This document shows positions 1 through 9,067 of a stretch of DNA of 62,251 nt, in pieces. The stretch lies in NCBI GenBank assembly GCA_910578395.1, contig CAJTPZ010000011.1:1-62251 (forward strand), in the 5' to 3' direction. The notes below the pieces were generated by a model. The model made no database searches. It saw only the letters and a list, made by a program, of their open reading frames with translations, and had not been told where the DNA came from. This DNA is from an uncultured Muribaculaceae bacterium. GTDB taxonomy: Bacteria > Bacteroidota > Bacteroidia > Bacteroidales > Muribaculaceae. Every line of letters starts with the position of its first letter. Position 1 is the first letter of the stretch. The position numbers were made by a program, and so were the translations under genes.

Positions 1-21
1 CGAGAAATGCGGCAACAAAAA

Positions 22-43
22 TGGCACCCTGTAAAGAGTGCCA
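22..43 (-). terminator. Terminator of the hflX-dgt-nuclease-mnmE operon
   Basis: Read on the minus strand, a 6-bp stem (TGGCAC/GTGCCA) with a 10-nt loop is followed at once by TTTTTGTT. It lies about 45 bases past the mnmE stop, where a rho-independent terminator is expected. Confidence 0.75.
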
Positions 44-87
44 TACTAACAGATTATGCTATTTTGTAATCGTTTCTAACTATATAG

Positions 88-1512
88 TCATTTGCCGATG
101 CAAAAGCGGGTGAAGATAGTTGCAAGTAGATCGGGGGTGGTGATGTCACCGGTGATGGTGGCGAGAGAGGATATGGCGTGACGGAGATGATGAGCGACGA
201 GATCGGGAGGAAGGCCTTGAGTCAGAGCTTTATGTGTGTTCTGTAGCTCTGCACGGGCCTGAAGCAGTGCCTGGCGCTGACGTTCGTTGGTTATAACAAC
301 GTCACCGGGCTGATAATTAGTATGTGGTGCGGCAATCCGACATATAGTGTCTCGTAACATCTGCAATGTTTCTGCATCTGATATAGAGTGTGAAAGTGGT
401 GTCTCTTGTGCAATCTTATCCACTCCCGAAAGATCATGCAAGATTTCTTTGATGCGCTTAATATTAGCATCAACGACTTCTTGGCAGATATCGGTTTTGG
501 TTATGACAGGTAGAAGGGTCTGATGTCCGGCAAGATTTAAACTAAGCTGCTTCCATATCTCCCGAACTTCTGAATCGGACGTGCGATGGTCAATTAACCA
601 TAATATAAGGTGGGCGCTGTTTATAACTTTGCATGTACGATTGATACCCTCACGTTCGATTGGATCGGATGTATCGCGAAGCCCTGCCGTATCTGTGATG
701 CGAAAGAGTGTCTCTCCGATTTTGAATGTGTCTTGAATTGTGTCTCGGGTGGTGCCGTGTACATCGGACACAATCGCACGGTCATCATCAAGGAGAAGAT
801 TGAGAAGTGTGGATTTTCCTGCGTTTGTAGCTCCAGCAAGCGCAATCGGATAGCCTGTGAGTATCGCCTGTCCGGTGGCAAATGAGTCAGTAAGTCTGTC
901 GATCTGCCCTATTATATCATTTGCAAGCAGCTCAAGTCTGGCGCGTGACGCAAACTCGATATCCTCCTCCGAAAAATCGAGTTCGAGTTCGAGCAATGAT
1001 GCAAGATCAATTAATTGGCTGCGAAGCTCACGGATGCGTGTCGTGAGAGATCCTTTGAGCTGATTTATCGCGATACGATGGGCACCGGCTGTACGCGCCG
1101 AAAGGATGTCGGCCACCGCCTCAACCTGAGCCAGATCAAGACGTCCGGCAAGGTAAGCCAGACGCGTATACTCCCCCGGCTGAGCCAGTCGGCAAAGGCC
1201 TGTATCGATAAGCAACCGCAACAGACGTGACTGAACATATACCGAGCCATGAACCGATATCTCGACAGTATCCTGTGTGGTGTAGGAATGTGGAGATCGG
1301 AATATTGAAGCTACTGCCTGGTCAAGTATGTGGTCTCCATCCATAATCTCTCCCACCAGCGCTGATGCATGACGCGCCGATGCCAGATCTTTTCCATGCC
1401 AGATATGCCGCACTGCTTCAAATGCCTTTGGTCCGCTGACTCTGATTACAGCTATTCCTCCGATGCCAGGCGGAGTCGATATGGCGCAAATGGTGTCGGT
1501 TGTTGTGGTCAT
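88..1512 (-). CDS. mnmE: tRNA uridine-5-carboxymethylaminomethyl modification GTPase MnmE
   Basis: MnmE works with MnmG to place the (carboxymethyl)aminomethyl group on the wobble uridine of certain tRNAs; it acts in the cytoplasm. The 474 residues have the family's normal length and order: an N-terminal folate-binding domain (about 1-120), a helical domain, an inserted G domain (about 220-385), and the diagnostic C-terminal FCIGK with the catalytic Cys. The G1 loop is at 227-234 and reads GATNAGKS, with Thr where most MnmE have Pro; the switch II DTAG is intact. The start codon overlaps the upstream nuclease stop by four bases (ATGA), so it is the last gene of the operon and is probably translationally coupled. 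Confidence 0.97.
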   Translation of the reverse strand: MTTTTDTICAISTPPGIGGIAVIRVSGPKAFEAVRHIWHGKDLASARHASALVGEIMDGDHILDQAVASIFRSPHSYTTQDTVEISVHGSVYVQSRLLRLLIDTGLCRLAQPGEYTRLAYLAGRLDLAQVEAVADILSARTAGAHRIAINQLKGSLTTRIRELRSQLIDLASLLELELDFSEEDIEFASRARLELLANDIIGQIDRLTDSFATGQAILTGYPIALAGATNAGKSTLLNLLLDDDRAIVSDVHGTTRDTIQDTFKIGETLFRITDTAGLRDTSDPIEREGINRTCKVINSAHLILWLIDHRTSDSEVREIWKQLSLNLAGHQTLLPVITKTDICQEVVDANIKRIKEILHDLSGVDKIAQETPLSHSISDAETLQMLRDTICRIAAPHTNYQPGDVVITNERQRQALLQARAELQNTHKALTQGLPPDLVAHHLRHAISSLATITGDITTPDLLATIFTRFCIGK

Positions 1513-2384
1513 CGTCCGGTTGAGAAGTTATAAAAATCGTAATTTGACTCGATGGTCTGCTGCAACGAGTCAGGCAGAGTCGCAAAAAAATCGTGACCGG
1601 TGACTGCTTCAACCTGGTCCACAGTCATGGCACACTTCTGCATGCCTCCATCGACCTTACCGTTGTTCATAATGAAACCTATAGTTGCCGGAGTGCCATC
1701 TGTACGTCGATAAAGAGCGACTTTGAAGAATGCCGGAGGGACGACTACCTCGGTATCACCGATAGTCGATGTATACCCACTGGTCATGACAGGCCCGCAT
1801 ATCACAACGACTGTACCGAGACTGTCGACCGATGCCTGATTGCGGCATGCCTGTTCGAGTTTGTTCCATGCTCCGGTGTTAAGCGACGTTGCCTGAGGTG
1901 CGATGTTGGTAAATAAAAAGCAGTCTTTCATAGCCTGCTCATCCCATTTCATGTCAGCAGCAGGAGCCATGTGTCCGCGGTCATAGCCTGAACGTCTGTA
2001 ATCCGCAGGAACAGCGCAGCCGGATACTCTTCGGTCAGGAGTAAACGATGCCGAATTACGTGATACCACAGGATTGTTCAGCCTGTCGGCTGTTATCGTC
2101 CACGCTACCCAGTTTGGGATATGGGTGACAGGATTAAACGAGACTTTAAAACCCTTATAATCCACTATGACTTCATCGAGATCGGGATTTGTAGCTGCCA
2201 CTGCATATTCATCCCAGTTTACAGGAAGCTGACTCGAAGAAGACGATGAACCAGAAACCTCTCCCCCATCAACAGGCATAAAAAAAGCCACTACAACCAA
2301 CAGCAGGCACATTGCAATAATTGTCCGACGGATCGTATTACGTTTTTTCCTACGTCTTGACATTTTTGACAAATAATCGCTCAT
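1509..2384 (-). CDS. Membrane-anchored DNA/RNA non-specific endonuclease (beta-beta-alpha metal fold)
   Basis: This 291-residue protein has a basic N-terminus, one hydrophobic segment (about 21-36) and a poly-Ser linker (46-51), followed by a nuclease domain of the NucA/Serratia nuclease type. The signature DRGH is at 135-138, with the general-base His at 138; Asn160 and Asn169 in the block after it fit the metal-binding position. The topology suggests the catalytic domain is outside the inner membrane, so a role in degrading extracellular or periplasmic nucleic acid is inferred. It lies 20 bases after dgt and overlaps mnmE by four bases, so it is co-transcribed with housekeeping genes. Confidence 0.9.
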   Translation of the reverse strand: MSDYLSKMSRRRKKRNTIRRTIIAMCLLLVVVAFFMPVDGGEVSGSSSSSSQLPVNWDEYAVAATNPDLDEVIVDYKGFKVSFNPVTHIPNWVAWTITADRLNNPVVSRNSASFTPDRRVSGCAVPADYRRSGYDRGHMAPAADMKWDEQAMKDCFLFTNIAPQATSLNTGAWNKLEQACRNQASVDSLGTVVVICGPVMTSGYTSTIGDTEVVVPPAFFKVALYRRTDGTPATIGFIMNNGKVDGGMQKCAMTVDQVEAVTGHDFFATLPDSLQQTIESNYDFYNFSTGR

Positions 2385-2404
2385 TGATTTCTGAAAAATA
2401 ATTG

Positions 2405-3751
2405 TCAGACAGCAGGAAGCGACTGTCCCTGAAGCTTCCTGTAGAGGTCAAGCGCATAGACGTCTGTCATGCCTGAAACATGGTCAAGCACAGCTTGGAT
2501 ACGCCCGAACAGAGTCGGAGCCTGCGCGTCGTATTGTTCTGGAATCTTCGACAGCAAAAGCCGTGAATAACTCAGATTCGAGTTTATCACAGCATTGATG
2601 AGATGATCCATTAGTGATGTAATAATACGATGACCTGCAAGTTCGACATCAACCACTTCCTGTGCATCATAAATTTTTTGATAAGAAAGCTTCGCGCATC
2701 GGTCGTAGGCCATTTTCTCCCTCTCAGGCAGACTACGGATAAGAGTCGAACCGAACGAGCCGTCGAGAATTTCCTCTTCATGAGTAACAAAGCTGTCTGC
2801 ACAGCATTCTACCAACCTCCCTATCACACAAGAACGAAGGTATGCTATTTTCTCATTCGGATCAGAAACACCTTCCATGATCACATTCATGTGGTCAAGT
2901 CTTTCCGACGGGAAAAATGCACTAAGATGCTCAATTACAGTTTCTGTCGATAATATCTTAAGTTTATGGGCATCTTCGATATCCATTACTTCATAGCATA
3001 TATCATCCGCTGCCTCAACTATATACACCAATGGATGACGTGAATAAACCAGCGGATCTCCAGGATTGCTAAGCCGCTTTAGTCCAAGCTCATCAGCAAT
3101 TCTGACAAAATCACATGCTTCCGAAGTAAAGAACCCGAATTTTCCATGCTGACCTGCCACAATCGATTCATGAGGATACTTCACAATCGAAGCCAATGTG
3201 GAATAAGTCATGGCAAATCCGCCATTACGACGTCCGCGGAACTGATGGGTCAGCAGACGGAAAGCATTGGCATTACCTTCAAAGCAAGTGAGATCGGCCC
3301 ACTCACGAGGTGAAAGTCGGTCACGCAGATGCTTCCCCTTACCTTCACTGAAATAAGTAGAGATAGCTGTCTCTCCCGAGTGCCCGAACGGCGGATTTCC
3401 AAGATCATGTGCCAGACATGCCGCACCAACAATCTCTCCGGCGAAATCCAGACATTCCACCCAAGGCTCCGCGCTATACTTTTTACGAAGCTGACGCATG
3501 ACCTCATTGGCAAGCGAACGCCCCACGCAAGAGACTTCAAGACTATGAGTCAAGCGGTTGTGAACAAAAACACTTCCCGGTAGCGGAAACACCTGTGTCT
3601 TATTCTGCAAACGCCGGAAAGGCGACGAGAATACCAGGCGGTCATGATCGCGCTGAAAGTCGCTACGGGTGCCGCGGCTGCGGGGGTCATGATAGTTCTC
3701 CAGTCCCAGTCGTTTGTCACAGATGAGTCTGTTCCAGTCCATCAGCTTCAT
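2405..3751 (-). CDS. dgt: Deoxyguanosinetriphosphate triphosphohydrolase (HD-domain dNTPase)
   Basis: Members of this family hydrolyse dGTP (some accept all dNTPs) to the nucleoside and triphosphate. The 448-residue protein carries the HD-domain metal ligands: His69 in the THS block and the His115-Asp116 pair followed by a NPPFGH stretch, which is the family signature. The conserved N-terminal RSDFQRDHDR block is also present. The start at 3751 overlaps the hflX stop as ATGA; an internal ATG at 3742 is possible and gives an N-terminus more like some relatives. It is the second gene of the hflX operon. Confidence 0.95.
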   Translation of the reverse strand: MKLMDWNRLICDKRLGLENYHDPRSRGTRSDFQRDHDRLVFSSPFRRLQNKTQVFPLPGSVFVHNRLTHSLEVSCVGRSLANEVMRQLRKKYSAEPWVECLDFAGEIVGAACLAHDLGNPPFGHSGETAISTYFSEGKGKHLRDRLSPREWADLTCFEGNANAFRLLTHQFRGRRNGGFAMTYSTLASIVKYPHESIVAGQHGKFGFFTSEACDFVRIADELGLKRLSNPGDPLVYSRHPLVYIVEAADDICYEVMDIEDAHKLKILSTETVIEHLSAFFPSERLDHMNVIMEGVSDPNEKIAYLRSCVIGRLVECCADSFVTHEEEILDGSFGSTLIRSLPEREKMAYDRCAKLSYQKIYDAQEVVDVELAGHRIITSLMDHLINAVINSNLSYSRLLLSKIPEQYDAQAPTLFGRIQAVLDHVSGMTDVYALDLYRKLQGQSLPAV

Positions 3752-5022
3752 TCATTATCTTTTTTCTCCAACTCGCCGTCAAGCGCCGATGTTCCGGCAA
3801 CAGTGAGATCCTCATAATTCTGATAAAGAAAATCGTTATAAGGAAAACGGGCCAGATGTATCTCACGGGCACGGTCATAAAGAACGCGTTTCAATTCATC
3901 GATATTGGTGCTGTTGCGAGCCGAAATGAACACACAGCTTCCTGGTGCAAGTTTACCCATCCACGTTTCTTTAAGACGTTCAAGCGATATGTTCTCACGC
4001 TTTTCGGGCGACAGATCATCCGGATCCTTAGGTGTATATGAGAACGCGTCGATCTTATTAAAGACCATTATCACCGGTTTTTCAGCCACATCGCCACAAA
4101 TATCCCTCAATGTCTTGTCTACAACAGCGATCTGTTCTTCAAACCCCGGATGGCTTATGTCGACCACATGCACAAGTATGTCGGCCTCACGCACCTCGTC
4201 AAGCGTCGATTTAAACGAATCGACAAGATGGGTAGGCAGTTTGCGTATGAATCCGACAGTGTCGGTGAGCAAAAAAGGGAGATTGTCGATAATGACCTTG
4301 CGGACGGTAGTATCAAGTGTTGCAAACAGCTTGTTTTCAGCGAACACCTCACTCTTGCTAAGCAAATTCATAAGAGTAGACTTACCCACATTGGTATATC
4401 CTACAAGTGCCACTCTGGTGAGCTTGCCACGGTTTTTACGCTGAATGGATTTCTGTCTGTCGATAGATTTCAATTCCTCTTTAAGACGCGATATACGATC
4501 GAGTATTATGCGGCGGTCAGTCTCGATCTGAGTCTCACCAGGTCCACGCATGCCTATGCCTCCACGCTGGCGCTCAAGGTGAGTCCACAGTCTCGTCAGA
4601 CGTGGCAGCAGATACTGGTATTGTGCTAATTCGACCTGAGTGCGGGCATTGGCCGTCTGCGCGCGTTTGGCGAAAATATCAAGAATAAGCGATGTTCGAT
4701 CAAGAATCTTCACCTGCAGCTCGCGCTCTATATTGGATACCTGCTTTGTTGTCAGATCATCGTCGAATATGACCATACCAATATCGTTATTAGCTACATA
4801 GTCCTTGATTTCCTCGAGCTTACCTTTACCGACAAATGTGCGTGGGTTTGGATAATCTACTTTCTGTGTAAACCGGCGGACAGTGACAGCTCCAGCCGTA
4901 TCGGCAAGAAATGCCAGCTCATCGAGGTATTCCCGCACTTTCGTCTCGTCCTGCTGTGGTGTGATTAGTCCGACAAGCACTGTACGCTCTGTCGTTTCTT
5001 TATCTATAACAAATTCTTTCAC
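3748..5022 (-). CDS. hflX: Ribosome-associated GTPase HflX
   Basis: HflX is a translational GTPase-like factor that binds the 50S subunit and rescues stalled or stressed ribosomes. The 424 residues contain the N-terminal HflX domain (about 15-110, with the conserved FVGKGKLEEI block), a helical linker with the GGIGMRGPGETQIE motif (154-167), and a G domain starting with GYTNVGKS (208-215), then DTVGFIR for switch II and NKID for G4. It is the first gene of the four-gene operon ending at mnmE. It lies 54 bases after the barrel gene at 5077, so readthrough from that gene is possible; I saw no TAnnTTTG box in that gap. Confidence 0.96.
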   Translation of the reverse strand: MKEFVIDKETTERTVLVGLITPQQDETKVREYLDELAFLADTAGAVTVRRFTQKVDYPNPRTFVGKGKLEEIKDYVANNDIGMVIFDDDLTTKQVSNIERELQVKILDRTSLILDIFAKRAQTANARTQVELAQYQYLLPRLTRLWTHLERQRGGIGMRGPGETQIETDRRIILDRISRLKEELKSIDRQKSIQRKNRGKLTRVALVGYTNVGKSTLMNLLSKSEVFAENKLFATLDTTVRKVIIDNLPFLLTDTVGFIRKLPTHLVDSFKSTLDEVREADILVHVVDISHPGFEEQIAVVDKTLRDICGDVAEKPVIMVFNKIDAFSYTPKDPDDLSPEKRENISLERLKETWMGKLAPGSCVFISARNSTNIDELKRVLYDRAREIHLARFPYNDFLYQNYEDLTVAGTSALDGELEKKDNE

Positions 5023-5076
5023 GTTGCTTTCTTTTCAGTTTTTTAATCAAAACGCTTACGCACCGACATAAGTTGC

Positions 5077-7479
5077 TCAGAAATCCTTGCCGGTGAACTG
5101 TGCCCCACCTTCGACCACGGCTCCTTGCCGCTCCTTGAATGCTGAATTGAAATTAAAACTCAGCGACAGGGCAATATTCGGAAACTTAGGCCGAACTTTT
5201 GTGTAAGACTCAAGATTATCCGAAATACGCGTACTATTGTAACGGGCAGTGTGAAACACATTGTGCATCACAAGCGACGCCCAAAGTCTGTTCTTGATCA
5301 CCTGCTGCCTCATAGCGAGATCAAAATAGCAATATGCCTTCTCCCTGCCTTGGGCAAGCACAGTCGGTCCCACAAAATTAGCATCAAATTGTATTTTTGT
5401 GTCAGGTCCGAGAATAAAATTATTGATCAGCGAAGCCGAATAGCTTACATTGGAGTTGGAAGTGCACCCTTCATACTTGCTCATGAACCGGTAACCGAAC
5501 ACACTGCCATTAAGATTGGCAGTCCACCATGACGCAAGACGGAAGCGTGATGACAACTCAAAACCGACCGTACGGTCATCACCGGCATTGATAAGCGAAT
5601 CAAGCGTGACACCGGGTTCATATGGCACACGCACACGCTCGGCAACATCACTGCGGTTGCGCAAAAAAGCTATAGCCGAAACCGTATTATCGCCGCCTAA
5701 ATTTCGGCTGTACCCTACCTCGGCGGAATGAACATAGGCTGGACGTATATCTGGGTTTCCTATCAGCTTGGTATAATAGTCCTCGTATGTGATATATGGC
5801 TCAAGCTGCCAGATTCCCGGACGGACCGTGCGATAGGAATAACCTGCCGAAAAATTGTTTGACTCATCGACACGGTATCTCAAGTGGGCCGACGGAAACA
5901 CATTCCAACGTTTTATATCACGATCAGCACCAGCTACAGCAATGGTGAGTTCGTCGAGCGTATGGTCACCTCGCAGGCCTGCATCAAACTCGACCGCACC
6001 GATTTTCTGATTGACCATCGCATATAGCGAATGAATCTGACGACGATAGAAAAACGGCGCGTACATGTCATCCTGCCATATAAAATCAGAATGCCCACGG
6101 TCCCAATACTTTATTGAATAATCGCCATGCTCGCTGTAGGATACATATTGATACCCTAACTCAAGATTCCCGTCGGAACCATAATTCAGCCTATAAGACA
6201 CAGTGCCGTCGAAATCCCAATGATGCTCATCCTCATAGCCACGCGTACCTTCATAACGCACGCCCGACATATCAAACAGATTGCTCTCCGTGTACTCAAG
6301 GCTGTTCCAGTCGTAGCGCAGACGGCCATTGATATCAAGCCTGTCACCACGGCTGTTGAGAATCCACGAATAGGTTGTAGCGACCTGTGCCAGATGCTTG
6401 GTGTTTTTTATCACATCATGGGCATCGTATACATTATCATGAATCAGATTCCCGATATATTCCCGGTGTTCACTGTAGGACATATGACCGCCACGCTCTG
6501 TTCGTGTTTTTCCGTGCTGGGCCTCTACATTCAGGCGGTGGTCGCCGCGATCCATCTCCCACCCGGCTATCGCGATATAATTGGCAGGAGCTGTATAGCG
6601 TGTGCCGTCGGCACGCGAAGTAGTAAGATAATCATCGACCAAAGTCTTTTTTGTCTGTGTAAAATCACTCTTGTTTTTCAGCCGGCTCGCTGTCCCGCCA
6701 GCATACCACCTGTTTATCCCTCTGACATAGCTAAGACTCAGGTCCGCGCTATAAGCATTCATCGTGCTCTCGCTTGCCGATGCCATGGCCGAGAATCCCT
6801 TTCGGGTCTGTCGTTTGGTCGTGATGTTGATTATGCCGACATCACCGTCGGTACGGTAGCGGGCTGACGGTGTGGTTATTATCTCTATATCATCGATCGA
6901 TGCCGAAGAAATCTGTTCAAGCGCCTGAGTGCCGTCAAGCATACTTTTCTTGCCATCGACATAAACCAGAAAACCGGTACTTCCACGAAAAGAGATCTCA
7001 CCGTCAGCATCGACACGCACCGACGGCATTGATTTCAACACATCGGCCGCAGTACCGGCCGCAGCAGTCAGTGCAGAATTTGCTTTGATTACCTGTCGAT
7101 CAAGCTTATAGATCACCTTGTCCCGTTCGGCTGTGACCACAACTTCATCAAGGCCGACATCCCTCACATGCAACTCTATCGTGCCGAGATCGACGGCATT
7201 ACGGCCATCAACATCAATATTGTCCTGTTTGTAAGAAACATAACCTACAAACTGAACCGACAGAGTATATATGCCTTTACCGACAACATTTATAGCAAAA
7301 ACGCCGGAGTCATCTATCATTGCCGACCCTACTACGATGCTATCGGCATCAGCGAGCATCGCGACAGCCCCAATGGCCGGCTGCTGGTTTTCAAAATCAA
7401 CGACGCGTCCCCTCACAACCGACGCTGACGCTGCCTGGATAGAAAGTATAGCCAGAACAATAATACAAAAATAACGCAT
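5077..7479 (-). CDS. TonB-dependent outer-membrane beta-barrel protein with carboxypeptidase-like N-terminal domain
   Basis: The 800 residues begin with a signal peptide (about 1-19). Then come a carboxypeptidase-regulatory-like beta-sandwich (about 21-105), a plug domain (about 120-225, with the FLVYVDGKK and ITTPSARY blocks usual in this group) and a long barrel of alternating aromatic strands to the C-terminus. This matches the outer-membrane beta-barrel family of Bacteroidetes rather than SusC: no SusC signature and no SusD partner gene is nearby. The substrate cannot be told. The last residue is Phe, as expected for BAM-assembled barrels. No clear promoter box was found upstream. Confidence 0.9.
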   Translation of the reverse strand: MRYFCIIVLAILSIQAASASVVRGRVVDFENQQPAIGAVAMLADADSIVVGSAMIDDSGVFAINVVGKGIYTLSVQFVGYVSYKQDNIDVDGRNAVDLGTIELHVRDVGLDEVVVTAERDKVIYKLDRQVIKANSALTAAAGTAADVLKSMPSVRVDADGEISFRGSTGFLVYVDGKKSMLDGTQALEQISSASIDDIEIITTPSARYRTDGDVGIINITTKRQTRKGFSAMASASESTMNAYSADLSLSYVRGINRWYAGGTASRLKNKSDFTQTKKTLVDDYLTTSRADGTRYTAPANYIAIAGWEMDRGDHRLNVEAQHGKTRTERGGHMSYSEHREYIGNLIHDNVYDAHDVIKNTKHLAQVATTYSWILNSRGDRLDINGRLRYDWNSLEYTESNLFDMSGVRYEGTRGYEDEHHWDFDGTVSYRLNYGSDGNLELGYQYVSYSEHGDYSIKYWDRGHSDFIWQDDMYAPFFYRRQIHSLYAMVNQKIGAVEFDAGLRGDHTLDELTIAVAGADRDIKRWNVFPSAHLRYRVDESNNFSAGYSYRTVRPGIWQLEPYITYEDYYTKLIGNPDIRPAYVHSAEVGYSRNLGGDNTVSAIAFLRNRSDVAERVRVPYEPGVTLDSLINAGDDRTVGFELSSRFRLASWWTANLNGSVFGYRFMSKYEGCTSNSNVSYSASLINNFILGPDTKIQFDANFVGPTVLAQGREKAYCYFDLAMRQQVIKNRLWASLVMHNVFHTARYNSTRISDNLESYTKVRPKFPNIALSLSFNFNSAFKERQGAVVEGGAQFTGKDF

Positions 7480-7691
7480 ATACTACAATAAGAAACGTTT
7501 GGTCATAATATGAAAAACCACTTATGACAGTCGTTTTTCATGCCTATAAATTTACAAAAATCCACCGAATTCCAACTACATACACCTCAAATTAAAAATA
7601 TCGTCAGGCAGCAATAATCCGGTCAGGCTCCTTTCTAAATTTCACTTATGGCACCTCATCATCCTGTGTAGAAGATTTATCGGCATACTTG

Positions 7692-8864
7692 TCAACAAGG
7701 TATACAATTATCTTTGCAATAGCTTACTATGTCATCATTTGACTGAAACCCCTTGTCACAGAACTTCTGCAGCCCGTTTTTCACATCCTCAAGTACATCA
7801 TTCTGCGAACTGAGCACACGTGCTGTCTTGGATATAAAATCACGGAAATCCTGATTTATACGGCACAATTTATCAATCGTATGATAATCAAGCTCATTCT
7901 TTCGCGCCTGATACCTGATCCGTGTTGCATCTGAAAACGGCGACAACTCAATCACACCTATCCCGAACGCTCTGTTAAGACGCTCCATCTCCTCTTCTAC
8001 ATCCTCACTGATTTCAAAAGCGACAAGGTAACCATAGTTAGCCCAGCTGCTGTTGGACAACGCCTGAAAAAAATACTCTTTCAACTGATGATCGTTGTTA
8101 ATACATCTCTTCAATTCAAACGAATACAGGTCTACATATCTTTTTGTATCCGCGACTTTAAGAAATGACTGTGTAACCGAATTATGAAATTCATTAAACT
8201 CAACTGCGACCATATCCGGATGTATCCATTTCTGGGCCTGATCAGCTTTTGTTGAAAATTCGTGGAATATAGTTTTTGAAAACTTATTCTGAGTCAACAG
8301 ATAATTAGCCAGAAGCCGGTGCAGACTTCTTTCCTTATACGGCTTGATTATATTTTTTGGCTCCCGTTTTTTAGCAATGCCATTCGATCCAATAAGACGA
8401 TCCAGTTCTTCTGAATATTTTGTAATGTTGCAGCAAGTGCCAATGGATCCTGTTGAATTCTGCAGCTCTTTCGACATGCTTTTTCTTTGTATGACCACAC
8501 CTGTCCAGTCTACAGGCCTTCGATGCTGTAGATTTTCACCTTCACAATAGAAATAATCTCCTGTAATCACACCTACATGATAACATCCCTCTCCATCTGA
8601 GGCAAGAACAATATCTCCGCATTTCAATCCGTTGCATATCGTCCATAAGAAACCTACACTGTTACGTGCTGTAGCAATTGATTTATCCGGATTAAAGCTA
8701 AGATACACATCAATCATTTTATGCCGCCATTCTCTTTCATCAGCAGAAGATAAAGACGCTACATTTAAATTAATTCCAAAATTAACTCCAATGTATTTCT
8801 GTTCAATACATTCTTTCAGAAATCGGCCATGTTCACCTAACATTATTCGATTGTACTGTCTCAT
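7692..8864 (-). CDS. Predicted modification-dependent restriction protein: PUA/EVE-like reader fused to HrgA-type nuclease domain
   Basis: The 390-residue protein has an N-terminal part (about 1-125) resembling the PUA/EVE-like modified-base readers of restriction proteins: an LGEH block, FLWTICNGLKCGDIVL, TGDYFY and HRRPVDW. A helical winged-helix-like stretch follows (about 178-205), then a domain like HrgA/COG2958. In that last domain Asp217 in IHPDMVA and Glu250-x-Lys252 in YSFELKR have the spacing of a PD-(D/E)XK nuclease. I infer a type IV-like, modification-dependent endonuclease or related defence protein. The gene stands alone, with no methylase or helicase nearby. It is visibly more AT-rich than its neighbours, consistent with horizontal gain. 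The Cys-rich last ten residues look out of frame; see findings for a likely 3' frameshift extending the protein to 7646. Confidence 0.7.
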   Translation of the reverse strand: MRQYNRIMLGEHGRFLKECIEQKYIGVNFGINLNVASLSSADEREWRHKMIDVYLSFNPDKSIATARNSVGFLWTICNGLKCGDIVLASDGEGCYHVGVITGDYFYCEGENLQHRRPVDWTGVVIQRKSMSKELQNSTGSIGTCCNITKYSEELDRLIGSNGIAKKREPKNIIKPYKERSLHRLLANYLLTQNKFSKTIFHEFSTKADQAQKWIHPDMVAVEFNEFHNSVTQSFLKVADTKRYVDLYSFELKRCINNDHQLKEYFFQALSNSSWANYGYLVAFEISEDVEEEMERLNRAFGIGVIELSPFSDATRIRYQARKNELDYHTIDKLCRINQDFRDFISKTARVLSSQNDVLEDVKNGLQKFCDKGFQSNDDIVSYCKDNCIPC

Positions 8865-8895
8865 AATTCAAAATTGAAACTAAATGATATAAATA

Positions 8896-8903
8896 CAAAT
8901 ATA
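8896..8903 (-). promoter_or_regulatory. Putative -7 box of the reader-nuclease gene
   Basis: On the minus strand TATATTTG fits the Bacteroidetes -7 consensus TAnnTTTG, 31 bases before the start codon. No TTTG is seen at the -33 position, which falls inside the first copy of the 31-bp repeat. Confidence 0.4.
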
Positions 8904-8906
8904 CGT

Positions 8907-9021
8907 AGAATATTCGACGAAAAGAATAGCGATCGTCATGCGAAGCATGGTGCGCGGTGGCAAAGCCAATTCTTTAAGTCAAATATAGCGAGAATATTCG
9001 ATGAAAAGAATAGTGATCATC
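8907..9021. repeat. Two direct copies of a 31-bp sequence with 84-bp period
   Basis: Copies at 8907-8937 and 8991-9021 differ at only a few positions. The stretch between them holds a small hairpin (CATGC-GAA-GCATG, 8936-8948). It is bounded by AAAGAAT (in copy 1) and ATTCTTT (about 8969-8975) in inverted orientation. It fills the gap between the reader-nuclease gene and the AspT-type transporter. Its role is unknown; it may be a remnant of a small mobile or REP-like element. Confidence 0.7.
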
Positions 9022-9067
9022 TGGCCAAGGATTCCTCCCTTGATCACAATCAACTTTAATCCAAGGT

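Noticed and set aside
610..885. Plus-strand Cys-rich ORF opposite mnmE
   Set aside because: It lies wholly inside the conserved mnmE G domain on the other strand and has no promoter or start context.
6220..6867. 215-codon plus-strand ORF opposite the barrel gene
   Set aside because: It is antisense to a well-formed TonB-type barrel and has the composition of a shadow frame.
5077..7479. SusC-type receptor of a polysaccharide utilisation locus
   Set aside because: No SusD partner is adjacent, and the layout fits the general outer-membrane beta-barrel family instead.
8874..9059. Plus-strand small ORF with an internal repeat
   Set aside because: It begins only with TTG, overlaps the promoter of the reader-nuclease gene and has no ribosome-binding site. 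The repeat is reported as DNA instead.
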